64,000 nt of DNA from Rahnella victoriana (lineage in GTDB: Bacteria > Pseudomonadota > Gammaproteobacteria > Enterobacterales > Enterobacteriaceae), in the NCBI RefSeq assembly GCF_004330295.1, contig NZ_SJOJ01000001.1, positions 62,001-126,000 of the forward strand, in the 5' to 3' direction. The notes under the pieces are model-generated. The model worked only from the letters and a program-made list of their open reading frames with translations. It was not told the DNA's origin and did no database searches. The translations under genes and the position numbers were made by a program. This document shows, piece after piece, positions 54,601-61,877 of the stretch; position 1 is the stretch's first letter, and each line of letters begins with the position of its first letter.

Positions 54601-55706
54601 CGACTTATCAGACCGACCTGCTGGAAAAACTGGCTGACATCGCCCCCGGCTCAGCCCTGAAACAGGCACGCGACACCCGCGACGCCGCCACCCGTCACGC
54701 GCAGGGCAGCTACGACGCGCTGTTTACTGAACAGGATGGCGTGGATTTTTCGCTGGCTGAACGCCTGCGTTTAGCGCAAAACGTCGCACGCTGGCACGGC
54801 GATTCGCAACTGACTCAGCACTATTCCGAGCGTTTACAGGATTTGCCGGATATCGACGAAACTGCCCGCCTCGACGCCGCGCTGACGCACGGTGAACGCC
54901 TGAGTTTCAAACCGGCCAGCGCCACGCCCGCGCATTTGCAGGCACTGAAAAAAGCCGGCTGGTCGGCGGATGCGATTGTCACGCTGTCGCAACTGATCGC
55001 GTTCGTCAGCTTCCAGAGCCGCGTGCTGCGCAGCTACCGGCTGATCGGCGGCAAACCGGTGGAAAACGGCAGCAATAAACCGGTCGGCGCAGCGTTCTGG
55101 CGGACTGAACCCAATACCCACAGCGGACGCGACGCACCGCAGGCGTTTACCCAGGAAGAACTCGGCTGGGAACCGTGGATCCCGGCGAAAAAACTTGAAG
55201 AGTTTGATGATGCGCAGCAGGCGATTCTGGCGAAATTCGGCCATACGGATTCCGACTACTTCCGCCTGTTGGGCCGCAATCTGCCGGTGCTCGAACAACG
55301 CACGCTGACCGACAAAGGGATTTTCTATACCTCCGGCGGGCTGCCGCGCAAAGAGCGCGAACTGGCCGCCACGGTCGCCAGCAAAATCAACGGCTGTATT
55401 TATTGCGCCTCGGTGCATTCGCGCAAAGCCAGCCAGCTTTCCAAGCAGACGCAGGACGTCCAGCGCCTGATCGACACCCCGCCGGGCGGCATTCTCAGCA
55501 AAGAACAATCTCCCCGCTGGCAGGCCGAGATTGATTTCGCCGCCGCGCTTTCCGCCACGCCTCCGGTCGCGACGGAGCAACACATTGCGGCACTGCGCGA
55601 ACAGGGTCTGGACGAACTGGAGATTGTCGATCTGGCGCAGTCTGCGGCGTTCTTCGCCTGGGCAAACCGTCTGATGTTAACGCTGGGAGAACCGTTTAAT
55701 GACTGA
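54597..55706 (+). CDS. CMD-domain/AhpD-like fusion protein (Avi_7170-Avi_7169 type)
   Basis: A 369-aa protein with two carboxymuconolactone-decarboxylase (AhpD) like halves. The N-terminal half (about 1-175) has FSLAERLRLAQNVARWHGDSQLTQHYSERL and lacks the redox cysteines. The C-terminal half (about 185-369) has the active motif C267-IY-C270-ASVH-SRKA, as in AhpD peroxidase-type proteins. I recall these halves as separate proteins (CMD family Avi_7170 and alkylhydroperoxidase-domain family Avi_7169) in Agrobacterium vitis; here they are fused. It may deal with a peroxide or acid intermediate made by the monooxygenase. It overlaps the next gene by 8 bp. Confidence 0.83.
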   Translation: MTTYQTDLLEKLADIAPGSALKQARDTRDAATRHAQGSYDALFTEQDGVDFSLAERLRLAQNVARWHGDSQLTQHYSERLQDLPDIDETARLDAALTHGERLSFKPASATPAHLQALKKAGWSADAIVTLSQLIAFVSFQSRVLRSYRLIGGKPVENGSNKPVGAAFWRTEPNTHSGRDAPQAFTQEELGWEPWIPAKKLEEFDDAQQAILAKFGHTDSDYFRLLGRNLPVLEQRTLTDKGIFYTSGGLPRKERELAATVASKINGCIYCASVHSRKASQLSKQTQDVQRLIDTPPGGILSKEQSPRWQAEIDFAAALSATPPVATEQHIAALREQGLDELEIVDLAQSAAFFAWANRLMLTLGEPFND

Positions 55707-56544
55707 CATCTTCCGACCGCAACTCGATCATGCGGTCATCAACGTCGCCGAACAACTGAATCTGGCCGGGCAGCAGTTCCGCCGTCTGGGATTTCATCTC
55801 ACGCCGCGCGGCCATCACTCGCTGGGATCCAGTAACCATCTGGCGATTTTCGGCGAAAACTATCTCGAACTGCTCGGCTATGAGCCGGGCAACGCCCACA
55901 CCCGTACCGACCTGTGGCAGGCACCGCTGGGTCTGTCCGGTCTGGTGTGGAAAACGCAGGATGCGTCAGCGGTGTATGACCATCTGCAACAGCAAAACAT
56001 TGCCGGTTCCGCACCGGCGGAGTTCTTTCGCCCGGTGGAACTGAACGATGGCACCTCGCCGAATGCGCGTTTTCGCACCGTACCGCTGGCCGCCAGCCGC
56101 GTGCCAAATGGCCGCAGTTTCTTTTGCCAGCATCTGACGCCGGAACTGGTATGGCGCAATGAATGGCAAAACCACCCGAACGGCGTGGCCGATATCACCG
56201 GATTTGTGATTTCTGCGGCACATCCGCAGGAGGCCGCAAAAGTGTACGGCGAGTTGTTTGGCGCACATGTCTTGCAGACCCAATCACAGGAAGTGACCCT
56301 GCGCGCAGGCCGCGCCACCGTTCGTTTTATCACACCGTCACAGGCCGCCCCGGAGTTCGGCATTGTGCCTGAAGGCGAAAACGGCAGCGCCCGGATGATC
56401 GGTCTGGAATTTGCCACACGATCGCTGGATGCGGTGTGCAATAGTCTGCGGGTGGGTGAAATCGCATTTGAAGATAACGCCTCGCAGATCACCGTGCGCG
56501 CAGCGGATGCCTCAGGCGTGGCAATTAAATTCCGGGAAGAGTGA
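55699..56544 (+). CDS. VOC/glyoxalase-fold protein
   Basis: A 281-aa protein with two VOC-like modules (about 5-130 and 150-280): LDHAVINVAEQLNLAGQQFRRLGF, HLAIFGENYLELLGYEPG, LVWRNEWQNHPNGVADITGFVI, RMIGLEFATRS. It resembles the glyoxalase-like domain family rather than glyoxalase I. Last gene of the operon. A metal-dependent lyase or isomerase acting on a product of the monooxygenase is a reasonable guess, not shown by the sequence. Confidence 0.83.
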   Translation: MTDIFRPQLDHAVINVAEQLNLAGQQFRRLGFHLTPRGHHSLGSSNHLAIFGENYLELLGYEPGNAHTRTDLWQAPLGLSGLVWKTQDASAVYDHLQQQNIAGSAPAEFFRPVELNDGTSPNARFRTVPLAASRVPNGRSFFCQHLTPELVWRNEWQNHPNGVADITGFVISAAHPQEAAKVYGELFGAHVLQTQSQEVTLRAGRATVRFITPSQAAPEFGIVPEGENGSARMIGLEFATRSLDAVCNSLRVGEIAFEDNASQITVRAADASGVAIKFREE

Positions 56545-56553
56545 TCTGTGTTG

Positions 56554-56577
56554 CTCCTCCCCTTCGCAGGGGAGGAG
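56554..56577. repeat. REP-like palindrome
   Basis: CTCCTCCCC-TTCGCA-GGGGAGGAG, perfect 9-bp arms, 10 bp after the VOC stop. It is the same core as in the composite element at 59704-59823. It can act as a terminator or mRNA-end stabiliser. Confidence 0.8.
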
Positions 56578-56694
56578 TTATTGATTTAGCTCTGTCACTC
56601 CTTTCTCATTTACCAAGCCTTGATGCACAACAAAGCGCCGTACCCGTTCCCCTCTCTATAATCAGGCCCGTTTGTCTTCCCACTGGTAAATCAC

Positions 56695-57816
56695 ATGGCG
56701 TATGAACTCAATCTGGACTGGCCGGAATTTTTAGAGAAATACTGGCAAAAACAACCTGTTGTTATCAAAAAAGCGTTTTCCAATTTTGTCGATCCTATTT
56801 CGCCTGATGAGTTAGCGGGCCTTGCGATGGAACCTGAAGTGGACAGCCGTCTGGTGAGCCACAAAAACGGGGAATGGCAGGCGAGCAACGGGCCTTTTGA
56901 ACATTTTGACGGGCTGGGTGAAACCGGCTGGTCGTTGCTGGCGCAGGCCGTGAATCACTGGCATCTGCCCGCCGCTGAACTGGTGAAACCTTTCCGCGTA
57001 TTGCCGGACTGGCGTTTAGATGACCTGATGATTTCGTATTCCGTGCCGGGCGGCGGTGTCGGTCCGCATATCGACCAGTACGACGTGTTTATCATTCAGG
57101 GGATGGGCAGCCGTCGCTGGCGTGTAGGCGATGCTTTACCGATGCGTCAGTTCTGTCCGCATCCGGCTTTACTGCATGTCGATCCCTTCACGCCAATCAT
57201 TGATGAAGATCTTGAGCCGGGTGACATTCTGTATATTCCACCGGGCTTCCCGCATGACGGCTTTACCCATGAAACCGCCCTCAACTATTCCGTCGGTTTC
57301 CGTGGCCCTAACAGCCGTGATTTCATCAGCAGCTTTGCTGACTATGCGCTGGAAAACGATCTGGGCGGCAATCATTACAGCGACCCGGATTTAACCCTTC
57401 GCGACCACGTCGGCAAAGTGGAAGAGTATGAACTGGAACGTGTGCGCCAGATGATGGTTGAGATGATCAGCCAGCCGGAAGATTTCAAACAGTGGTTCGG
57501 TCGTTTCGCCACCACTCCGCGCCATGAACTAGATATCGCGCCCGTTGAACCGGCCTATGAAGCACATGAAATTGTCGATGCCCTGATGCAGGGCGATACC
57601 CTGATCCGTCTGAGCGGTCTGCGTGTGCTGAACGTCGGTGAACGTTTCTTCGTGAACAGTGAAGCACTGGAAACCACCCAACATGCCGCCGCCGATGCAC
57701 TTTGCCGTTACATGAGCATCGGCAAGAAAGAGCTGGGTGCCGCGTTGCAGGATCCTGAATTTGTCGCGGTGTTAACGGATTTAGTGAACCAGGGTTACTG
57801 GTATTTCGACGAGTAA
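56695..57816 (+). CDS. roxA: Ribosomal protein uL16 arginine 3-hydroxylase RoxA (YcfD)
   Basis: A 373-aa cupin-fold Fe(II)/2-oxoglutarate oxygenase that hydroxylates an arginine of 50S protein L16. The JmjC-like core has the iron ligands H125-x-D127 (GPHIDQYD) and H187 (FPHDGF), the same positions as in E. coli YcfD. A dimerisation helix and a C-terminal winged-helix region (about 300-373) follow. Single gene with its own terminator. Confidence 0.95.
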   Translation: MAYELNLDWPEFLEKYWQKQPVVIKKAFSNFVDPISPDELAGLAMEPEVDSRLVSHKNGEWQASNGPFEHFDGLGETGWSLLAQAVNHWHLPAAELVKPFRVLPDWRLDDLMISYSVPGGGVGPHIDQYDVFIIQGMGSRRWRVGDALPMRQFCPHPALLHVDPFTPIIDEDLEPGDILYIPPGFPHDGFTHETALNYSVGFRGPNSRDFISSFADYALENDLGGNHYSDPDLTLRDHVGKVEEYELERVRQMMVEMISQPEDFKQWFGRFATTPRHELDIAPVEPAYEAHEIVDALMQGDTLIRLSGLRVLNVGERFFVNSEALETTQHAAADALCRYMSIGKKELGAALQDPEFVAVLTDLVNQGYWYFDE

Positions 57817-57836
57817 TCCTTCGAAAATCAAATGAC

Positions 57837-57869
57837 AAAAGGCGGCTTCCCTGCGGAGGCCGCCTTTTT
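57837..57869. terminator. Bidirectional terminator roxA / phn operon
   Basis: AAAAGGCGGC pairs with GCCGCCTTTTT around a 12-nt inner loop, between convergent stops. Confidence 0.9.
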
Positions 57870-57880
57870 ATTTATCTTAT

Positions 57881-58804
57881 TTACGGACGGTACAGTTCGA
57901 CCGGCGGTTTCATTTTCCGCTCTTCCGGCACGAACAAATCAATCTCTTCACCCAGAATATATTTGGCGCGCAGCATCGATGAGATTTTATCCATGGTCAT
58001 CACGATAGCCACCAGAATCAGCGTGATAAACATCACCACATCCCAGTTCCACAGACGCATGTTTTCCGCGTACACCAGACCGATGCCACCCGCGCCAACA
58101 AAGCCAAGCACGGCGGCGGAACGGGTATTGGATTCAATCTGATACAACGAAAGTGCCAGAAATGTCGGGAAGGATTGAGTGAAAATCCCGAAACGGTGCG
58201 TCTGTAACGGGGAAGCGCCGAGCGCCCGCAAACCGCGGCTTGGTGAGCGTTCCACCGCTTCATGCCCTTCAGCATAAAGTTTGCCGAGCAGCCCCAGATC
58301 CTGCATGACAATCGCCAGCACACCGGCCAGCGGTCCCATGCCGACAGCACGCACGAAAATCAGCCCCCAGATTGCCATATCCAGCCCGCGCAGCACGTCA
58401 AGAAGGCGGCGGATAACCATTGAGACCGGCCTGAGTACTGGCGTCGACATCACATTTCGCGCCGCCAGGAAGGAAAGCGGTAACGCGAGAAAAGACGCGG
58501 TGATGGTACCGGCGAACACAATTGCCAGCGTGATGGCAATTTGCGAGAAGTAATACGTGAACGGCCATTCGGAAACGTTGTGCCAGACAAACATCCGCAG
58601 GAAATAACGTCCGACTTCCCGGGTGCCGCGTACCACTTCACTCCACGGAATGCCGAAATAACTGAAGAAATAGACGTAATACAGCGTAATCGCCAAAGCC
58701 AGTATCGCGAGATAGCGCAGATAGCGGCGTTGCGCGGCAAACAAATGTCCGTGCTGCTGCTTCAGGCTGCTGACAACATGAGGTTCAAGCGCATCAGTTA
58801 ACAT
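57881..58804 (-). CDS. phnE: Phosphonate ABC transporter permease PhnE (second copy)
   Basis: A 307-aa permease. TM helices around 30-48, 87-112, 122-140 and three near the C-terminus; conserved PhnE elements LLDVLRGLDMAIWGLIFVRAVGMGPLAGVLAI, EGHEAVERSPSRGLRALGAS and IESNTRSAAVLGFVGAGGIG. Its ATG overlaps the previous phnE stop by one base (TGATG). With the other phnE it forms a heterodimeric pore. Last gene of phnCDEE. Confidence 0.92.
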   Translation of the reverse strand: MLTDALEPHVVSSLKQQHGHLFAAQRRYLRYLAILALAITLYYVYFFSYFGIPWSEVVRGTREVGRYFLRMFVWHNVSEWPFTYYFSQIAITLAIVFAGTITASFLALPLSFLAARNVMSTPVLRPVSMVIRRLLDVLRGLDMAIWGLIFVRAVGMGPLAGVLAIVMQDLGLLGKLYAEGHEAVERSPSRGLRALGASPLQTHRFGIFTQSFPTFLALSLYQIESNTRSAAVLGFVGAGGIGLVYAENMRLWNWDVVMFITLILVAIVMTMDKISSMLRAKYILGEEIDLFVPEERKMKPPVELYRP

Positions 58805-59667
58805 CAGAAAGTGCCCTCTACAACGCGTTTACGCAATTTGCCGGAAAGATAATCCATCGCCGAGACCACCAGAATAATCAGCAGCAAGGTCATGCTGACC
58901 TGGTCATAGCGATCCAGTTTGATCGAGGTCATCAGCTCCTGCCCGATACCGCCCGCGCCGACCAGTCCGAGAATGGTTGACTGGCGGAAGTTGATTTCCA
59001 GACGCATAAAGCTGTAGGACAAGAAGATCGGTTTGACCTGAGGCCACATGGCGAAGCGCATACGTTGCAGACGCCCGGCGCCGCAGGCCCGCAGACCGCG
59101 CACCGGTTTATCCGATGCGGTTTCGATGGATTCATAGAACAGTTTTGTCAGGCTGCCGACAGTGTGTAAGGTCAGTGCGATAAAGCCGGGGATAGCGCCG
59201 ACGCCAAAAGCCATCACACACATCACCGCCCAGGCCAGTTCCGGCATGGTACGCAGGAAAGCCACAAAAGTCCGGATACTGAATTTTACCCATTTCGGTG
59301 AATCCGTATTGCCCGCCGCAAGAAAAGCCAGCACCACGGCCAGCGCCGTCGATAAGATGGTCGAAGATAATGCCAGCTGAATAGTTTCCCAAATCAGCGG
59401 CAACTGTATATTGAGACGATATCCCCAATATGCCAGTGATCCTTCTGTATGTCCGTCAGCAAATAATAATGACCAGTGCAATACCGGCACCGTCTGGCCG
59501 ATATAATCAAAGAAACTCGGTGCGGAAACAAAAATCGTTTTTAAATTAAGCTCGGAAACATTGCCTGACCACAGATATAACAACAGCATCAGCCCTGACC
59601 AGATCAGCGTCTCCCGCTTTTGTTTACCGCGTATCTGCTGGTAATAACGATTGAAGTCTTTGTTCAA
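58804..59667 (-). CDS. phnE: Phosphonate ABC transporter permease PhnE (first copy)
   Basis: A 287-aa permease with the same architecture: TIQLALSSTILSTALAVVLAFLAAGNTD, VAFLRTMPELAWAVMCVMAFGVGAIPGFIAL, YESIETASDKPVRGLRACGAG, EINFRQSTILGLVGAGGIGQEL. I take TTG 59667, with GGAA 8 bases upstream, as start; the frame is open back to 59751, but that part lies in the REP element 59704-59823, so a longer protein is unlikely. The start is uncertain. Confidence 0.85.
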   Translation of the reverse strand: MNKDFNRYYQQIRGKQKRETLIWSGLMLLLYLWSGNVSELNLKTIFVSAPSFFDYIGQTVPVLHWSLLFADGHTEGSLAYWGYRLNIQLPLIWETIQLALSSTILSTALAVVLAFLAAGNTDSPKWVKFSIRTFVAFLRTMPELAWAVMCVMAFGVGAIPGFIALTLHTVGSLTKLFYESIETASDKPVRGLRACGAGRLQRMRFAMWPQVKPIFLSYSFMRLEINFRQSTILGLVGAGGIGQELMTSIKLDRYDQVSMTLLLIILVVSAMDYLSGKLRKRVVEGTF

Positions 59668-59703
59668 AATAATATTTCCGATTTGCAGGAGATAATCATT
59701 ATT

Positions 59704-59823
59704 CCTCCCCCTGCGAAGGGGGAGGCCAGGAGGGGGTATTAAAAACAACAATAACGGTAAACGCTTTCGCTTTCTGAGTTGCCATTAATACCCCACCCCA
59801 ACCCTCCCCTTCGCAGGGGAGGG
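59704..59823. repeat. BIME-like inverted REP pair inside phn operon
   Basis: Two related palindromic units in opposite orientation. Left: CCTCCCCCTGCGAAGGGGGAGG (59704-59725, 22 bp; core CCCCCTGCGAAGGGGG) then GGGGGTATTAA. Right: TTAATACCCC then CCCTCCCC-TTCGCA-GGGGAGGG (59802-59823). About 45 bp separate them. It lies between phnD and phnE. Confidence 0.85.
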
Positions 59824-59832
59824 AGCTACGGG

Positions 59833-60765
59833 TTAGCGACTGCCTTTGGTCAGCTCACGCTTCATATCAATAATCTGCTGATATTCAGCCAGTGACGTTT
59901 CGCCGATATGTTGTTTACCGCCAACGGCTTTTACGAAGCAGGCGTGGTCATCTTTATCCAGTTTCTTAATGGCCGAAACCAGCTTGGCTTTAAATGCCGG
60001 TGGCAAATCGCTGCGCACTAAAATCGGGCCGTTAGGGATTAACGGAGATTCCCAGATGATACGAATTTTCTTCATCAGATCCGGATGGTCCATGCGGATC
60101 ATACGGTTGAATGCGCCGGAGGTATAACCGGTTTCGCGGTCGCCGATCATCGAGGCCCAGGTCACTGCGCCTTCAAACTGGCCGTTCAGTACACCCAAAA
60201 TATCCTGCTCGTGACCGCCGGAGAAGGTGACGCTGGAGAAGAAGTTGTTGTATTTGTTATCCGTGGTACCGCCAAACTCTTTTTTGAAGGTCTGGTTCGG
60301 GATCAGGTAGCCGGAGGTGGAATCCGGGTCGGCAAAACCGAATGATTTCCCTTTCAGGTCTGACAATTTCTGGTACGGGCTGTCGGCTTTTACCACCACC
60401 ACCGAATGATAGCCACGGGATTTGTCGGTATCGTCAATCACAATACCCACCAGATCCACGGCTTTCGGATTATTAATATAGACTGAGGCGAAAGATGACG
60501 GTGACATGCTCAATACCATATCGACTTTCTTGCCTAATAAACCCTGAATAACCCCTGAATAGTCAGATGAATTACGCAGTTTGGTATCGACGTTTAATTC
60601 TTTATCGAAGAAATCTTTTACACACTGATTATCACCGATTTGCTGGGTGGCATTCTGCCCGCCCAAAATACCTAAATTTAATTCTTTAGGGGCATCTTCT
60701 GCCATGCTGTGCATCGCGGTAAAAGAACCTGCTACGAAAACTGCCAGACGTAATAACTTCTTCAT
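59833..60765 (-). CDS. phnD: Phosphonate ABC transporter substrate-binding protein PhnD
   Basis: A 310-aa periplasmic binding protein. The signal peptide MKKLLRLAVFVAGSFTAMHSMAED is followed by ELNLGILGGQNATQQIGDN, DYSGVIQGLLGKKVDMVLSMSPSSFASVYI, RGYHSVVVVKADSPYQKLSDLKGKSFGFADPDSTSGYLIPNQTF (ligand-binding loop of the PhnD/PtxB family). ATG 60765 with AAGG 10 bases upstream; ATG 60810 would mask the signal peptide. It might bind 2-aminoethylphosphonate, other phosphonates or phosphite. Confidence 0.92.
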   Translation of the reverse strand: MKKLLRLAVFVAGSFTAMHSMAEDAPKELNLGILGGQNATQQIGDNQCVKDFFDKELNVDTKLRNSSDYSGVIQGLLGKKVDMVLSMSPSSFASVYINNPKAVDLVGIVIDDTDKSRGYHSVVVVKADSPYQKLSDLKGKSFGFADPDSTSGYLIPNQTFKKEFGGTTDNKYNNFFSSVTFSGGHEQDILGVLNGQFEGAVTWASMIGDRETGYTSGAFNRMIRMDHPDLMKKIRIIWESPLIPNGPILVRSDLPPAFKAKLVSAIKKLDKDDHACFVKAVGGKQHIGETSLAEYQQIIDMKRELTKGSR

Positions 60766-60834
60766 GTAATGATGACCTTGTGTAGATTGAGAGAAAGTAG
60801 AAATAAGCACTGCAAAAATAATTAACGTTATTGT

Positions 60835-61671
60835 TTAACTGTTTATTGCTTCGTGTTCTTCACCATATAACTGATGCAAAATGCCCTCGGTTAACTGCTC
60901 CGGATGACCGTCAAAAATAATCTGCCCTTTGGCAATGCCGATCACCCTCGTGCAGTAATCTTTTACCAGTTCCACCGAGTGCAGATTGACCATCACGGCA
61001 ATATTCTCTTCACTGACTTTTTTCAGTGCATTCATGATGCGCAGGGTATTTTTCGGATCCAGCGACGCAACCGGTTCATCAGCCAGCAAAATTTTCGGGT
61101 TTTGCATCAGTGCGCGACAAATCGCCACGCGTTGCATCTGTCCGCCGGACAGGTTTTCAGCACGCTGCAAGGCATGCGGCAGCATATGTAACCATTCGAG
61201 CAGAGAGATGGCGCGGGCGCGGTCTTCATCGTCGAACTGGTTAAAGAAAGATTTGAACGTGGAAGTATGGCTGAGGCGGCCGAGCAGCACATTGGTCAGC
61301 ACATCCAGACGCGGGACCAGACAAAAATCCTGAAAAATCATGCCACAACCGGAGCGCCAGCGACGCAGCGCTTTGCCCGTCAGGCCAGCCAGTTGCTGCT
61401 GTTCACCGTTTTCGTAATGACACACCACGCTGCCATCCGTTAACGGAATGGTGCCATTAAGCACATGCAGCAGCGTCGATTTACCGGCACCGGAACGACC
61501 AATCACCGCCACGAACTCGCCAGCGTGGAGGTCGAAGTTGATGTCATCCAGAACCCGCTGACCCGATTTATAGGATTTCACCAGGCCTTTCACGTCCAGC
61601 ACTTTGTTCAGATGTTGTGGCCCGGTCTGAGGATATTCAGCCTGTGCCAGCTTAAGTTGAGCTTGCGCCAT
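60835..61671 (-). CDS. phnC: Phosphonate ABC transporter ATPase PhnC
   Basis: A 278-aa ATPase: Walker [10 protein letters not shown] (about 58-66), Q-loop [24 protein letters not shown], signature NLSGGQMQR, Walker [15 protein letters not shown]-loop NLHSVELV. First gene of the phnCDEE operon; it sits 50 bp downstream of a four-unit PhoB-box-like array. No phnF-phnP lyase genes are adjacent. Confidence 0.94.
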   Translation of the reverse strand: MAQAQLKLAQAEYPQTGPQHLNKVLDVKGLVKSYKSGQRVLDDINFDLHAGEFVAVIGRSGAGKSTLLHVLNGTIPLTDGSVVCHYENGEQQQLAGLTGKALRRWRSGCGMIFQDFCLVPRLDVLTNVLLGRLSHTSTFKSFFNQFDDEDRARAISLLEWLHMLPHALQRAENLSGGQMQRVAICRALMQNPKILLADEPVASLDPKNTLRIMNALKKVSEENIAVMVNLHSVELVKDYCTRVIGIAKGQIIFDGHPEQLTEGILHQLYGEEHEAINS

Positions 61672-61721
61672 GATGCTGTCTCTCGGTTGCTTTCATTATC
61701 TGGCGTTCATTAAGCGCGAGT

Positions 61722-61765
61722 TTTATGACACATCAATGACGATTTAATGGACAGCGCATGACAAA
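61722..61765 (-). promoter_or_regulatory. PhoB-box-like array upstream of phnC
   Basis: On the minus strand four contiguous 11-bp units: TTTGTCATGCG, CTGTCCATTAA, ATCGTCATTGA, TGTGTCATAAA. All have CAT at positions 6-8 and three have GTCAT. This is the 11-bp direct-repeat pattern of Pho boxes (CTGTCATAWAW). It ends about 50 bp from the phnC ATG. Confidence 0.75.
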
Positions 61766-61877
61766 AATGCAACAGATTAAGTGAAATTACCTAACGGATA
61801 TCCCGAATGGCGTTTAACTTAATACCTGTCATTTAAGTCTATGATCAGAAGGCATCACATCAAAAAAGGAAGATGAA

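Noticed and set aside
61826-61846. Pho box in front of dld (CTGTCATTTAA)
   Set aside because: Only one good half-site; the adjoining 11-mer does not fit, unlike the array upstream of phnC.
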